The position numbers were made by a program, and so were the translations under genes. This document shows positions 36,845 to 46,356 of a DNA stretch of 64,000 bases, in pieces; the stretch's first letter is position 1, and each line of letters starts with the position of its first letter. The notes below the pieces were generated by a model. It was given only the letters and a program-made list of their open reading frames with translations, ran no database searches and was not told the origin of the DNA. The stretch is from Actinomycetota bacterium (GTDB lineage Bacteria; Actinomycetota; Actinomycetes; S36-B12): contig VGBL01000003.1 in the NCBI GenBank assembly GCA_016870515.1, positions 39,430 to 103,429 of the forward strand. The letters are read 5' to 3'.

Positions 36845-37717
36845 CTACGAAGAACCGAGGAAGAGGGCGAAGAGCGCCCAGGCCGCGAAGGCGTTGATCA
36901 CGAGCGAGTCGAGGCGGTCCATGATCCCGCCGTGGCCGGGCAGGAACGTGCCCATGTCCTTGACGCCGAGGTCGCGCTTGATGGCACTCTCGGCAAAGTC
37001 GCCGGCCGTAGCAGTGACGGTGAGGACCGCGCCCATAACCAGGCCCTCCCACCAGGGGGCGTCGAAGATCCAGATGAACGCCGCGACGCCCATGAGGCAC
37101 TGCACGACGAGCGAGCCGGCGAAACCCTCCCACGACTTCTTGGGGCTGATTTGCGGCGCGATCGGGTGCTTGCCGAAGAGGACACCCGTGGCGTAGCCGC
37201 CAATGTCATTGCCGATGGTGAGGAGGATGAACACGACGATCCGCCATGGCCCGTCGGCGGCGGCCAGCATCAGCATGGCGAAGCCCGCCATCAGCGCGAT
37301 GTAGCCGATCAGGAACATGCTCGCGGTGACGTCGCGCACGTAGCCCTCGGTGCCGCGCCGGATGCGCCACAGGAGCACGGCGACCACGCCGGCGCCAAGG
37401 CAGGCCAGCATCGCCTCGGGCCCCCAGACATAGGCGCAGAGCATCGTCGCCACCGTGGTGGCATACAGCGGCGTGCGCGCCACGCGGATGTCCCTGCCAG
37501 CGAACGCCACGGTGAGCTCGTGGAGAGCGATGCATAGGGCCACCGCCGCGAGCACGCCGAAGAGCCACTTGAACCAGATGAGGCTGAGGATCACCAGGGC
37601 GCCGAGCACGACGCCGGAGGCAATGGCCGCCGGCAGATTGCGGCCCGAGCGGCCGCCCTCGTGCACGGCAGGCTGGTCTGGCGGGACGGGAGGGCTTTCG
37701 CCCGAGGGGGAGGTCAT
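36845..37717 (-). CDS. cdsA: Phosphatidate cytidylyltransferase
   Basis: Integral membrane enzyme making CDP-diacylglycerol from phosphatidate and CTP, the branch point for phospholipids. About 290 residues with around eight hydrophobic segments. The family signature is in the C-terminal third: SPKKSWEGFAGSL, then GDFAESAIKRDLGVKDMG and LPGHGGIMDRLDSL. ATG at 37717 (MTSPSGESPPVPP) is chosen; the longer open frame upstream is a shadow of frr. It follows frr by 2 nt in the conserved tsf-pyrH-frr-cdsA-rlmN order. Confidence 0.96.
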   Translation of the reverse strand: MTSPSGESPPVPPDQPAVHEGGRSGRNLPAAIASGVVLGALVILSLIWFKWLFGVLAAVALCIALHELTVAFAGRDIRVARTPLYATTVATMLCAYVWGPEAMLACLGAGVVAVLLWRIRRGTEGYVRDVTASMFLIGYIALMAGFAMLMLAAADGPWRIVVFILLTIGNDIGGYATGVLFGKHPIAPQISPKKSWEGFAGSLVVQCLMGVAAFIWIFDAPWWEGLVMGAVLTVTATAGDFAESAIKRDLGVKDMGTFLPGHGGIMDRLDSLVINAFAAWALFALFLGSS

Positions 37718-37719
37718 CG

Positions 37720-38286
37720 CTAGACCTCGAGGAGCTCGGCTTCCTTGTGCTTGAGGAGCTCTTCTACTTGGGCGACGCACTTGTGCGTGACGTCTTCGAG
37801 GTGCTTCTCGGCCCGCTTGACCTCGTCTTCGCCCACCTCGTGGTCCTTGACGAGCTTGTCGAGCTGGTCTTTGGCGTGCCGGCGGATATTGCGGATGGAG
37901 ATGCGGGAGTCCTCGGCCTTGGTGCGGGCGACCTTGATGAAGTCCTTGCGCCGCTCCTCGGTCAACTGCGGTAGTGCCGCGCGGATGACGGTGCCGTCGC
38001 TCGTGGGATTCACGCCGAGGTCGGAGTCGCGGATCGCCTTCTCGATCGCCGACATCGAACCCTTGTCGTAGGGCGTGATCACCATCAGCCGAGCCTCGGG
38101 CGACTGGAAGGAGGCCAACTGGTTGACCGGGGTCGGGGTGCCGTAGTAGTCGACCATGATCTTGGCGAACATCGCGGGGTTGGCGCGGCCGGTGCGGATG
38201 GTGGCGAAGTCCTCGCGCGCCACCTCGACGGCCTTGTCCATCTTGTCCTCGGCCTCGAGGAGGATCTCGTCGACCTGATCGCTCAC
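37720..38286 (-). CDS. frr: Ribosome recycling factor
   Basis: Splits post-termination ribosomes with EF-G. The 188-residue protein has the two-domain RRF pattern: [20 protein letters not shown] near the N-terminus, [14 protein letters not shown] in the beta domain, and the C-terminal helical [13 protein letters not shown] and [14 protein letters not shown]. The GTG start overlaps the pyrH stop by 4 nt, so the two are coupled. Confidence 0.97.
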   Translation of the reverse strand: MSDQVDEILLEAEDKMDKAVEVAREDFATIRTGRANPAMFAKIMVDYYGTPTPVNQLASFQSPEARLMVITPYDKGSMSAIEKAIRDSDLGVNPTSDGTVIRAALPQLTEERRKDFIKVARTKAEDSRISIRNIRRHAKDQLDKLVKDHEVGEDEVKRAEKHLEDVTHKCVAQVEELLKHKEAELLEV

Positions 38287-39116
38287 GGCGCCTCTCCGTT
38301 TCGGGCACGGCCCTCGGCGTGCTTCGTCACCAGGGTCCCGATCCTCTCACCCCGCACGGCCCGCGCGATGTTGCCCTCGACGAGGAGGTCGAAGACGAGG
38401 ATGGGCAGGTCGTTGTCGCGACACAGGCTGATGGCGGTGGCGTCGGCCACCTTGAGGTCGCGCGAGAGCACATCATCGTGGGTCAGCCGATCGAACCGCG
38501 CAGCGCTGGGATCGGTGCGCGGATCGGAGTCGTAGACGCCATCGACGGCCTTGGCCATGAGCACGATCTCGGCTCCGGTCTCCAGCGCTCGCTGGGCCGC
38601 CGTGGTGTCGGTCGAGAAGTAGGGCGCACCGAGGCCGGCACCGAAGATGACCACGCGCCCCTTCTCAAGGTGTCGGATCGCACGACGCGGCACATAGGGC
38701 TCGGCGACCTGTCCCATGGTGATGGCCGTCTGCACGCGAGTGTCGACGTCCTGCTTCTCGAGGAAGTCCTGGAGCGCGAGGCAGTTCATGACCGTGCCGA
38801 GCATGCCCATGTAGTCGGCGCGCGCCCGATCCATGCCGCGCTGCGACAGTTGTGCTCCCCGGAAGTAGTTGCCCCCTCCGATGACCACGGCCACCTCGGT
38901 GCCCCCGCGGACGATGCCGGCGATCTGACGGGCGATCGACTGGACGACATCGGGGTCGACGCCGAGGTCGCCGCCCCCGGCGAAGGCCTCCCCGGAGAGC
39001 TTCAGCAGGACCCGCCCCCAGCCCGCGTCGGGCGCCTCGGGCCAGGTGTCGATGGTGCCCTCGAGAGAAGGCTGGACCGCCCGGACGGGATCCGCCGCCG
39101 AGCCCTGGCCAGCCAT
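38283..39116 (-). CDS. pyrH: UMP kinase
   Basis: Hexameric bacterial UMP kinase of the amino-acid-kinase fold, phosphorylating UMP to UDP. Motifs include [67 protein letters not shown] and [15 protein letters not shown]. The 277-residue product carries an N-terminal extension of about 30 residues before the kinase core; an internal start would also be possible. Downstream frr overlaps by 4 nt. Confidence 0.96.
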   Translation of the reverse strand: MAGQGSAADPVRAVQPSLEGTIDTWPEAPDAGWGRVLLKLSGEAFAGGGDLGVDPDVVQSIARQIAGIVRGGTEVAVVIGGGNYFRGAQLSQRGMDRARADYMGMLGTVMNCLALQDFLEKQDVDTRVQTAITMGQVAEPYVPRRAIRHLEKGRVVIFGAGLGAPYFSTDTTAAQRALETGAEIVLMAKAVDGVYDSDPRTDPSAARFDRLTHDDVLSRDLKVADATAISLCRDNDLPILVFDLLVEGNIARAVRGERIGTLVTKHAEGRARNGEAP

Positions 39117-39130
39117 CCGACCTCCTCATG

Positions 39131-39174
39131 ACCGCGCGCGGCGGTCTGGTGCGCAGTCTGCCGTACGACGGCAG
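39131..39174 (-). terminator. Tandem hairpins after tsf
   Basis: Two perfect inverted repeats lie between tsf and pyrH: CTGCCGT/ACGGCAG with an ACG spacer (39158-39174) directly after the tsf stop, and ACCGC/GCGGT (39131-39145). They are probably a terminator or attenuator separating rpsB-tsf from pyrH-frr-cdsA transcription. Confidence 0.55.
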
Positions 39175-39175
39175 G

Positions 39176-39994
39176 CTAGCCCTGCCCGACCTCGAACCGA
39201 GCGAAGGCCGTGACCGTCGTGCCGGCAGCCTGCAGCACCTGGGCCACTGACTGCTTGGAGTCCTGCACCGAGGGCTGCTCGAGAAGGCAGGAGTCCTTGT
39301 AGAAGCCCTGGAGTCGGCCCTCCACGATCTTGGGCAGCGCCGCCTCCGGCTTGCCCTCCTCCTTGGCCGTCGCTTCGGCGATGCGCCGCTCATTGGCCAC
39401 CACGTCGGCCGGCACGTCATCGCGCGAGACGAAGGAGGGACGCATGGCGGCCACCTGCATGGCGGCACCGCGCGCTGCCTCCTGGCTGCCCTCGTAGGCA
39501 ACGAGAACGCCGACCTGCGGGGGCAGGTCGGAGGAACGTCGGTGCATGTAGGTAGCGACCGGGGCCTTGAGCACGGCCACGCGCCCGAGCTCGAGCTTCT
39601 CGCCGATGATGCCCGCGAGGTCGGCGATCGCCTGACAGACCGAGCGTCCGTCGCTCATCTGCGCGGCGAGGAGCCCTTCGACGTCGCCCACCTGCTGAGC
39701 GGCGGCAGCCTCGACGACCGCATGGGCGAGCGCCTGGAAGTCGGCGCTCTTGGCCACGAAGTCGGTCTCGCACAAGAGCTCGACCAGGACGTTGTCTTGG
39801 GCGGCGACTAGGCCGTTGCTCGCCGTGCGCTCAGCACCCCTCTTGGCGGCCTTGGCTGCGCCGGAGATGCGCAGCGCCTCGATCGCCTTGTCGATATCGC
39901 CGTCGGACTCCTCCAGTGCCTTCTTGCACTCCATCATCCCCGCGCCGGTGAGGTCGCGGAGCTTCTTCACGTCAGCGGCCGTGATGTTCGCCAT
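39176..39994 (-). CDS. tsf: Elongation factor Ts
   Basis: Nucleotide exchange factor for EF-Tu. The N-terminal UBA-like domain reads [20 protein letters not shown] then [18 protein letters not shown]; the EF-Tu-contacting TDFVAKS motif appears in [11 protein letters not shown]. 272 residues from ATG at 39994; an ATG two codons upstream (MDMANI) is an alternative. The long open frame above it is antisense-type noise. It pairs with rpsB as in nearly all bacteria. Confidence 0.97.
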   Translation of the reverse strand: MANITAADVKKLRDLTGAGMMECKKALEESDGDIDKAIEALRISGAAKAAKRGAERTASNGLVAAQDNVLVELLCETDFVAKSADFQALAHAVVEAAAAQQVGDVEGLLAAQMSDGRSVCQAIADLAGIIGEKLELGRVAVLKAPVATYMHRRSSDLPPQVGVLVAYEGSQEAARGAAMQVAAMRPSFVSRDDVPADVVANERRIAEATAKEEGKPEAALPKIVEGRLQGFYKDSCLLEQPSVQDSKQSVAQVLQAAGTTVTAFARFEVGQG

Positions 39995-40039
39995 GTCCAT
40001 TCCTTCGTGCTCGTGCGTCCGTATGGGCGCGCAGTTAGG

Positions 40040-40055
40040 CGCGGCTAGCGCCGCG
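40040..40055 (-). promoter_or_regulatory. rpsB-tsf intergenic hairpin
   Basis: CGCGGC and GCCGCG arms surround a TAGC loop in the 86-nt gap between rpsB and tsf. It could be an RNA processing or attenuation site that sets the S2 to EF-Ts ratio; no T-tract follows. Confidence 0.4.
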
Positions 40056-40080
40056 TGCGTGAGTGCTCCGTGAAGAGCGA

Positions 40081-40911
40081 TCAGGCCTGTGGTGCCTCGG
40101 TGAGGATCTCGACGACCTCGACTGCCTCGGCTCCCCCGCCGGCGAGGAGCTCCTGCTCCCACTCGGCGAGCGGCTCGTCGGCAGCCACGACCACCGCGTC
40201 GTCGCCCTCGGTGCGCGCGCGTCCGGCGCGCGCCATGAGACCGTCGGCCACGGCATCGGCGATCACGCGGGTGAGCAGCGTCACCGACCGGATGGCATCG
40301 TCGTTGCCGGGGATCGGGAAGTCGATCTCGTCGGGATCGCAGTTGGTGTCCAGGATCGAGATGACCGGGATGCCCAGCTTGCGGGCCTCGCCGACGGCGA
40401 TGTGCTCCTTGTTGGAGTCGATCACCCATACGGCGCTCGGGAGCTTCGCCATGTCGCGGATGCCGCCTAGGGTGCGATCGAGCTTCACGCGCTCGCGATC
40501 GAGGGTGAGGAGCTCCTTCTTGGTCATGCCGGCCGCTGCGGGATCGGTCTCGAGTGCCTCGAGCTCCTTCAGGCGCTGCAACCGCTTGTGCACGGTCGAG
40601 AAGTTGGTGAGCATGCCGCCGAGCCAACGCTGGTTCACGTAGGGCATGCCGACGCGAGATGCCTGCTGGGCGATGGGCTCCTGCGCCTGCTTCTTGGTGC
40701 CGACGAAGAGCACCGTGCCGCCACGGGAGACGGTCTCCTTGACGAACTCGTAGGCGCGGTCGATGTAGGACAGCGACTGCTGCAGGTCGATGATGTAGAT
40801 GCCGTTGCGCTCGGTGAAGATGAAGCGCTTCATCTTGGGGTTCCAGCGTCGGGTCTGGTGGCCGAAGTGGACACCGCTCTCGAGCAACTGGCGCATCGTG
40901 ACGACGGCCAT
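40081..40911 (-). CDS. rpsB: 30S ribosomal protein S2
   Basis: Small-subunit ribosomal protein. The N-terminus [20 protein letters not shown] and the segments [31 protein letters not shown] and [10 protein letters not shown] are unmistakable. 276 residues from ATG at 40911, preceded by AAAGGAG; the open frame upstream to 41052 is leader RNA, not protein. The C-terminal ~45 residues are a Glu/Ala-rich acidic tail, common in actinobacterial S2. Confidence 0.98.
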   Translation of the reverse strand: MAVVTMRQLLESGVHFGHQTRRWNPKMKRFIFTERNGIYIIDLQQSLSYIDRAYEFVKETVSRGGTVLFVGTKKQAQEPIAQQASRVGMPYVNQRWLGGMLTNFSTVHKRLQRLKELEALETDPAAAGMTKKELLTLDRERVKLDRTLGGIRDMAKLPSAVWVIDSNKEHIAVGEARKLGIPVISILDTNCDPDEIDFPIPGNDDAIRSVTLLTRVIADAVADGLMARAGRARTEGDDAVVVAADEPLAEWEQELLAGGGAEAVEVVEILTEAPQA

Positions 40912-41062
40912 GGAGGCACTCCTTTGCGCGGTGGGGCGAACCCACCGCTGTCGGTTGTCGGCAGGCGCCGGGTGGCGACTGCCCCTGGTGCCCCACGCGG
41001 CCTGTGCCCGGCGAGCCGGGACCGACGGCCTTCCCCCTGGGGGTCGGGACACGCGATGTATC
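40912..41062 (-). promoter_or_regulatory. Structured rpsB leader
   Basis: The 319 nt between rpsB and the divergent M23 gene hold no other gene. Next to the rpsB ribosome site is a perfect 8-bp hairpin, GCGGTGGG/CCCACCGC with a GCGAA loop (40928-40948). Further upstream are GC-rich repeats around CCCGGC/GCCGGG and CCCCC/GGGGG. The layout fits an autoregulatory ribosomal-protein leader; the promoter itself is not clear, with GGATACAT near 41053-41060 only a weak -10 candidate. Confidence 0.45.
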
Positions 41063-41230
41063 CGATCTAGTCGGTCGGGGGCTGATGCCTACCGCCGGGC
41101 AGATTCGGACCGCAGGCGCAGTCTACGGGGTCGGCGAGGGTGGGCCGTCCACAGGGCGCCTGACACCCTCTCCTCCACGCAATGGGCGGTCCGGCGGCCC
41201 GCTCGGGCACCCACGGGTGACCGTAGCCCG

Positions 41231-41686
41231 GTGATCGCCGCCCTCGTGCTCTGCGCCGCCGTCACCTGGCAGGCGCCCCTACCGCCCCCACTGGTCGTCG
41301 AGCGTGCGTTCGCGCCCCCGGCGGTCGCCTGGGCGCCCGGCCATCGCGGCGTCGACCTGGCGGCGGAGCCGGGCACCGTCGTGCGATCAGCCGGCTCGGG
41401 TCGCGTGGTCTACGCCGGGCTACTGGCGCGCCGATTCGTGGTCTCGATCGAGCATGCGTCTCCCGTCGCCGGACTGGGCAGTGGTTGGCGCACGACCTAC
41501 GAAGGCGTACGGCCATCGGTCGAGATCGGCGACACGGTCAGCGCGGGCGAGGTCATCGGCAGTCTCGATCCGCGGGGCACCCACTGTCGATGCCTGCACT
41601 GGGGCCTGCGGCGCGGATCGTCGTATGCCGACCCGCTCCTGCTCCTGCGGCGCCCTATCGTCTTGAAGCCCTACGCCCGCGGGTGA
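41231..41686 (+). CDS. M23-family peptidase-like exported protein
   Basis: A 151-residue protein with an N-terminal hydrophobic export signal (GTG start, VIAALVLCAAVTW) and a LytM/M23 domain: GHRGVDLAAEPGTVVRSAGSGRVVYAG, then VSAGEVIGSLDPRG. The first zinc motif HxxxD is intact (HRGVD), but the usual HxH appears as CLH (CRCLHWGLRRG), so the first His is Cys. It may bind peptidoglycan with low or no activity. Position beside rpsB and xerC matches the actinobacterial gene order (Rv2891 in M. tuberculosis). It overlaps the convergent xerC by 16 nt. Confidence 0.82.
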   Translation: MIAALVLCAAVTWQAPLPPPLVVERAFAPPAVAWAPGHRGVDLAAEPGTVVRSAGSGRVVYAGLLARRFVVSIEHASPVAGLGSGWRTTYEGVRPSVEIGDTVSAGEVIGSLDPRGTHCRCLHWGLRRGSSYADPLLLLRRPIVLKPYARG

Positions 41687-42636
41687 GCCTGCTCGAACGT
41701 CGACCGCAGCCGCTCGACCGAGACGTGGGTGTAAACCTGCGTCGTCGCCAGGCTCGCGTGGCCCAGGATCTCCTGCACGGCGCGCAGGTCGGCCCCTCCC
41801 TCGAGCACGTGCGTGGCCGCTGAGTGCCGCAGGCCGTGCGGCCCGATGTCGGGGGCACCGGGCACCTCACGCACGAAGCGATGCACGACCTCGCGCACCG
41901 CGCGCGGATCTATGCGGCGCCCACGAGCTCCGAGAAACAGGGCGCTACCCGAGGCGTCGCAGGCCAGGCCCGGTCGCCCGTGCTGACGCCAGCGGTCGAC
42001 GGCGTTGAGTGCGGGCAAGCCCACGGGCACGATGCGCTCTTTGCCACCCTTGCCCGTGACGCGCAGCGTGTGCCGAGCCTCATCGACATCACCGATGTCG
42101 AGCCCCACGAGCTCGCTGACACGGATGCCGCTGGCGTAGAGCACCTCGAGCATGGCGGCGTTGCGAAGCCCCATGGGATCGTCGGCCATGGTCGCGGCGA
42201 GATCCAGGAGCCGAACGGCCTGGTCGACCGTGAGCACCGATGGGAGCCGACGACCCCGCTTGGGGCTCGCCAGGCGGGCTCCGGCATCGGTATCGGACAG
42301 CCCGCGATGGGCCGCCCAGTCGGTGAAGGTGCGCACACTCGATGCCCGGCGCGCGAGCGTGGCCCGGGAGAGGCCGCGGCGCTCCTGGTCAGCCAGCCAT
42401 CCGCGCAGGTCGAGCAGGCGAATGTCGGACATGTCGGCTGCCCCACGGGCCGACGCGTAACGCAGCATGCCCACCGCATCGGTGAGGTAGGCACGCACCG
42501 TGTGTGCGCTGCGCCCCAACTCGGCGGAGAGGTGCTCCTCGAACCGCGCCAGGGCCGCAGACAGCGCCCCGGGGAGCGCGTCGTCGTCAGCGGCCGGAGC
42601 AGTCACCGCTCCATGGTGCGGTGCCGGAGCGCTCAC
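41671..42636 (-). CDS. xerC: Tyrosine recombinase
   Basis: Site-specific recombinase that resolves chromosome dimers at dif, 321 residues. The N-terminal SAM-like core-binding domain (ARFEEHLSAELGRSAHTVRAY) precedes the catalytic domain. All catalytic residues are present: Arg in ASGIRVSELVGLD, Lys in GKGGKERIVPVG, HxxR in GPHGLRHSAATH, His in LGHASLATTQ and Tyr in VYTHVS. The start overlaps the dprA stop by 4 nt. Position next to dprA is the usual actinobacterial context, so XerC rather than a phage integrase. Confidence 0.94.
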   Translation of the reverse strand: MSAPAPHHGAVTAPAADDDALPGALSAALARFEEHLSAELGRSAHTVRAYLTDAVGMLRYASARGAADMSDIRLLDLRGWLADQERRGLSRATLARRASSVRTFTDWAAHRGLSDTDAGARLASPKRGRRLPSVLTVDQAVRLLDLAATMADDPMGLRNAAMLEVLYASGIRVSELVGLDIGDVDEARHTLRVTGKGGKERIVPVGLPALNAVDRWRQHGRPGLACDASGSALFLGARGRRIDPRAVREVVHRFVREVPGAPDIGPHGLRHSAATHVLEGGADLRAVQEILGHASLATTQVYTHVSVERLRSTFEQAHPRA

Positions 42637-43751
42637 CGCTGGCTGCCACGCCGCCAGCCACCGACCTCGCGCACGACCAGAGCGTCGGCCTCGAGCAAGC
42701 CGAGTGCAGCCATGACGTCGACGTCAACCAGGCCTGCCGTCGCCGCGATGCGATGAAGGGGCGCGGGTCGGCGAAGGGGCACGGCATCGAGGACCCGCGC
42801 CTCCCGCGGCGCCAGGGAGTCCCTCGACCAATCCTCATCTTCGGGGACGAGCGCCGGATCAAGGTGCCGCAGCACCTCTCGCGAACTCGTCACCAGGTGT
42901 GCGCTCATGTCCTTGATGAGTGCATGGCAACCCGCGGACTGCGGGGAGGTGACCGGGCCAGGAACGGCCATGACGGCGCGACCGAGTGCGTGAGCCTCGC
43001 GGGCAGTGGTGCCGCTGCCGGATCGCAGGGCCGCCTCGATCACGACGGTGCCGCGCGACAGGGCAGCGATGATGCGATTGCGCGTGCGGAACCGGTGTCG
43101 CATGGGCGCGCCCCCGAGCGGCGTTTCGCTGATCAGCAGGCCTCGCTCTCGAATGCGGGCGATGAGGGACGCATGGGCACGGGGATACGGGACGTCGACT
43201 CCTCCCGCGAGGACACAGGCGGTGACGCCGCCGCCGGCGAGCGCCCCCCGATGGGCAGCCGCGTCGATTCCAAAGGCTCCCCCCGACACGACGGCCCAGC
43301 ACTCGTCCGCGAGTTCGGCAGCCATGGCGTGCGCCAGCCCTTCGCCATAGGGGGTCGATGCCCGTGCTCCGACTATCGCGAGGGAGAAGACGGCGAGGGT
43401 GCGCAAGTTGGTGGCGCCGGCGATCCACAGCCCGAGCGGCGCACGCGTGAGCAGGTCGTCTAGCTGCGTGGGCCACTCCGGGTCACCTGGCACAACGAAC
43501 CTGGCACCGCATCGCCGGGCCCGCTGGTGGAGGTGCTCAGCGAGCACGCGGCTGTCGCGGGGAGACGGACCAATGCGCGTCTGCATGGCGGCGGCACGCC
43601 GCAGTGGGCTTGTGCGGGTCAGCACCTCGTCGACCACCCTCGCGGCCCCCAGGTGAGCCACTCGCGCTGCCAGTTGCTCGTCGCCGGGCTCGGACCACAC
43701 GCTCAGCAGCAGACGGGCGTTGCGCTCGTCATCGTCGGGCCGCGCGGTCAT
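42633..43751 (-). CDS. dprA: DNA-processing protein A
   Basis: Loads RecA on incoming single-stranded DNA in transformation; widely kept in non-competent bacteria. The Rossmann-like core shows LAIVGARASTPYG, VVSGGAFGIDAAAHRGAL, the RNRIIAALSRGTVVIEA segment and SGSGTTAREAHALGR. A C-terminal winged-helix (DML1-like) follows from about residue 300. 372 residues from ATG at 43751, which overlaps the comM stop (TGATG). Translationally coupled to both comM and xerC. Confidence 0.95.
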   Translation of the reverse strand: MTARPDDDERNARLLLSVWSEPGDEQLAARVAHLGAARVVDEVLTRTSPLRRAAAMQTRIGPSPRDSRVLAEHLHQRARRCGARFVVPGDPEWPTQLDDLLTRAPLGLWIAGATNLRTLAVFSLAIVGARASTPYGEGLAHAMAAELADECWAVVSGGAFGIDAAAHRGALAGGGVTACVLAGGVDVPYPRAHASLIARIRERGLLISETPLGGAPMRHRFRTRNRIIAALSRGTVVIEAALRSGSGTTAREAHALGRAVMAVPGPVTSPQSAGCHALIKDMSAHLVTSSREVLRHLDPALVPEDEDWSRDSLAPREARVLDAVPLRRPAPLHRIAATAGLVDVDVMAALGLLEADALVVREVGGWRRGSQR

Positions 43752-45265
43752 CACGCGGCCTCCGGACCGCGCAGCGAGATGGCGCGCGCGATGTCGTCGG
43801 CACCGGGGCGCGACCGTCCGCCAAGATCGGCCAGGGTCCATCCGACGCGCAGCACGCGGTCAGCGCCGCGGAGGGTGAGGGCACCACGCGTTACGGCCCG
43901 CGCCAGGATCTTCGATCCGTCGCTCTCCGCCGGCCAGTTCCGCCGCAGCGCCGGGCCCGGCACCTCGGCGTTGATGCGCCAGGGGGTGCCAAGCCAGCGC
44001 CCGAGCATTCGCTCGCGTGCGGCAAGGACGCGATCGGCGACCACGGCGGAGGGCTCCCCCTCGTCGCCGAGCGCACTGGCCAGTGGCCGGCGTACCTGCA
44101 AGCGCATGTCGATGCGGTCCGCGAGCGGACCGGATATGCGCGCGGAGTAGCGGCGACGCTGAACCGACGAGCAGCTGCAGTCGACACCATCGCCCGTGCC
44201 ACGCCCGCACGGACACGGATTGGCGGCGATGACGAGTTGGAATCGCGCGGGCAGCGTGACAGCGAGGTCCGCGCGGGCCAAGCGGATGAGTCCCTCCTCG
44301 AGTGGCTGGCGCAGGGCCTCCAGGACCGGTCGCGCGAATTCAGGCGCTTCATCGAGGAAGAGCACGCCCCGATGCGCGAGCGTGATGGCACCCACGGCCA
44401 CGCGCCCTGACTGGCCGCCCCCGACGATCGACACCGGTGACGCCGAATGGTGGGGCGCGACGAACGGAGCGTGCCGGTCGAGCCCCGCGCCCGGCACGAC
44501 CTGCCCGGCGATGGAGCGAATCGCCGTGACCTCCAGCGCCTCCTCGTCGGCAAGTGCTGGCAGCAACCCCGGCAGGCGAGACGCCAGCATGGACTTGCCG
44601 GATCCGGGCTCGCCGACCAGCGACAGGTGGTGGCCCCCGGCGGCGGCCACCTCAAGTGCGCCGCGCGCCTCGGGCTGACCACGCACGTCCGCAAGGTCGA
44701 GGAGGCACGCTTCACGGGGCGGCAACTGATCATCGGCGCCGTCGCTTGGGTGAGCATCGCCGCGGAGGATGGCGATCAGGTGGTCGAGGTCGTGCACCCC
44801 ACCCGCATCGAGTTCGGGCACGAGGAGCGCCTCACCGAGATTGGGCTGGGGAACCAGCAGGCGAACGCCGGGGATCTCGCGCACCGCGAGCGCAGCCGCG
44901 ATAACACCCGGAACGGCGTGCAGCCGACCGTCGAGGCCCAATTCGCCCAGCACGCACGCGCGCGCGGCGGCCTCGGCCGGCACCTGCCCGGACGCGGCGA
45001 GCACCGCGACCGCGATGGCCGCATCGAGTGATGATCCGCGCTTGGGAAGCGAACTTGGCAGCAGGGCAACGGTGATGCGGGTGCGCGGCCACTCGGCAGC
45101 GCTGTGCGTGACAGCCGCTCGAACGCGATCGCGCGCCTCATTGATAGCGGCGTCGCCCAGCCCGACGACGATCATCGCCGGCAGACCCGAGGAGACATCC
45201 GCCTCCACGGTGACGAGGCGAGCCTTGACGCCGACGACGACCGCCGATCGGGTGCACGCAACCAT
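43751..45265 (-). CDS. comM: ComM/YifB-family AAA ATPase (Mg-chelatase-like)
   Basis: Hexameric helicase-like ATPase promoting branch migration in natural transformation. The N-terminal Lon-protease-like fold domain starts SAVVVGVKARLVTVEADVSS; the central AAA domain has Walker A GEPGSGKSM and Walker B region GVLFLDEAPEF; a C-terminal Mg-chelatase-type domain with four zinc-ligand-like cysteines (NPCPCG… DCSCS) follows. 504 residues, normal length. Overlaps yraN upstream (TAATG) and dprA downstream. Confidence 0.94.
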   Translation of the reverse strand: MVACTRSAVVVGVKARLVTVEADVSSGLPAMIVVGLGDAAINEARDRVRAAVTHSAAEWPRTRITVALLPSSLPKRGSSLDAAIAVAVLAASGQVPAEAAARACVLGELGLDGRLHAVPGVIAAALAVREIPGVRLLVPQPNLGEALLVPELDAGGVHDLDHLIAILRGDAHPSDGADDQLPPREACLLDLADVRGQPEARGALEVAAAGGHHLSLVGEPGSGKSMLASRLPGLLPALADEEALEVTAIRSIAGQVVPGAGLDRHAPFVAPHHSASPVSIVGGGQSGRVAVGAITLAHRGVLFLDEAPEFARPVLEALRQPLEEGLIRLARADLAVTLPARFQLVIAANPCPCGRGTGDGVDCSCSSVQRRRYSARISGPLADRIDMRLQVRRPLASALGDEGEPSAVVADRVLAARERMLGRWLGTPWRINAEVPGPALRRNWPAESDGSKILARAVTRGALTLRGADRVLRVGWTLADLGGRSRPGADDIARAISLRGPEAA

Positions 45266-45621
45266 TAGTCGATGCCCCGGAGATATTCGATGACGGGGCG
45301 CCCGCGCCCCTCGGCGAGGATCCCCACGACGTCAAGGCGGATGTCACTCGCGTGCTCGCCCTTGGCGTGCAGCCAGGCGACGGCGAGTCGACGAAGCCGC
45401 CAGACCTTGCGGGGGGTGACTGCGGCCACCGGGGAGCCGAATTCCTCAGTGGTGCGAGTCTTGACCTCGCACACGACCAGCGTGGTGCCGTCGCGCGCGA
45501 CGATGTCGATCTCCCCGTCGCGGCACCGCCAACCGCGGTCGACGACCGTCAGGCCGCGGTCGATGAGGAATCGGGCCGCGAGATCCTCACCCCAGTTGCC
45601 CAGTGACCTATGTGCAGACAT
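45265..45621 (-). CDS. YraN/UPF0102 family nuclease-like protein
   Basis: A 118-residue restriction-endonuclease-fold protein. The nuclease pattern is complete: GNWGEDLAARFL, then DGEIDIVARDG and VVCEVKTRT (the D…ExK catalytic core). The cellular role of the family is not firmly settled; links to recombination and cell separation have been reported in some species. Located between rnhB and comM, as usual in actinobacteria. The 93 nt between it and rnhB hold no gene. Confidence 0.92.
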   Translation of the reverse strand: MSAHRSLGNWGEDLAARFLIDRGLTVVDRGWRCRDGEIDIVARDGTTLVVCEVKTRTTEEFGSPVAAVTPRKVWRLRRLAVAWLHAKGEHASDIRLDVVGILAEGRGRPVIEYLRGID

Positions 45622-45714
45622 GACGCACCTCCGCCGGGAGCGTCGCGTGCGGAAGAGGACCGGCGACGATCCCGTTGACGCCTGTGCATCGGCGGCAGCC
45701 TCCGCGACTGTGGA

Positions 45715-46356
45715 CTAGGCGCTTGCGCGTGCGCCCGGGAGCCGCCAACTGAGGCGGTGGAGGGGGCTGGGGCCGTGCTCGGCAAGCGCGGCAACGTGCT
45801 CGGGTGCGGCGTACCCGCGATTGGTCTCCCAGCCGTAGGCCGGATGCTCCCCGGCCAGCCGTTCCATGAGGTCGTCGCGGGCCACCTTGGCCAGGATGCT
45901 CGCAGCGGCGACGGCCGCGCAGGTCGCGTCGCCCGAGACAAGCGTCTCCACCCGGATGCCCGGGCAACTCCGGCGCAGCCAATTGTGGCTCCCATCCAGG
46001 AGCACGACGTCGGGTCGCTCGCCCACCGAGTTGAGTGCCCGGACGGCGGCGATGGCGAGGGCTCCGACGATGCCGGCCTCATCGATCTCGCGAGAGCTCG
46101 CCATGCCGACACCGCAGCAGCGGGCCCACGCGCGTATGCGCGGGACGAGTTGTCGGCGCTCCTGCGGCCGACACGCCTTGCTGTCGCGCACACCACGCGG
46201 AGCCGCCGACGTCTGCAGATCGACGAGGACCACGCCCACCGCCACGGGCCCGGCGAGCGCCCCGCGCCCCACCTCGTCGATAGCGGCGAGCGTGGCCGTG
46301 GGTGCCACCTCGCGCAGGATCTGTCGCTCGCGCCTCAGCGTCGGCGCCGATGTCAC
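45715..46356 (-). CDS. rnhB: Ribonuclease HII
   Basis: Removes single ribonucleotides and RNA from RNA-DNA hybrids. Catalytic residues are visible in AAIDEVGRGALAGPV (Asp, Glu), VRDSKA, LLDGSHNWL and SGDATCAAVAAASILAKVARD. GTG at 46356 (VTSAPTLRRERQIL) overlaps the stop of the upstream signal-peptidase homologue by 4 nt. 213 residues, normal for actinobacteria. The open frame further upstream overlaps lepB2 and is not used. Confidence 0.95.
   Translation of the reverse strand: MTSAPTLRRERQILREVAPTATLAAIDEVGRGALAGPVAVGVVLVDLQTSAAPRGVRDSKACRPQERRQLVPRIRAWARCCGVGMASSREIDEAGIVGALAIAAVRALNSVGERPDVVLLDGSHNWLRRSCPGIRVETLVSGDATCAAVAAASILAKVARDDLMERLAGEHPAYGWETNRGYAAPEHVAALAEHGPSPLHRLSWRLPGARASA

Noticed and set aside
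36845..38308. A 487-codon frame fusing an Arg-rich N-terminus to CdsA
   Set aside because: The first ~197 codons are a shifted-frame shadow of frr; CdsA proper begins at 37717.
39176..40996. A 606-codon frame ending in EF-Ts
   Set aside because: The N-terminal part overlaps rpsB out of frame; EF-Ts begins at 39994 (or 40000).
41671..42636. XerC as a phage or integrative-element integrase
   Set aside because: Position beside dprA/comM and the Xer-like length and domain layout fit the chromosomal recombinase; no att repeats or cargo are adjacent.
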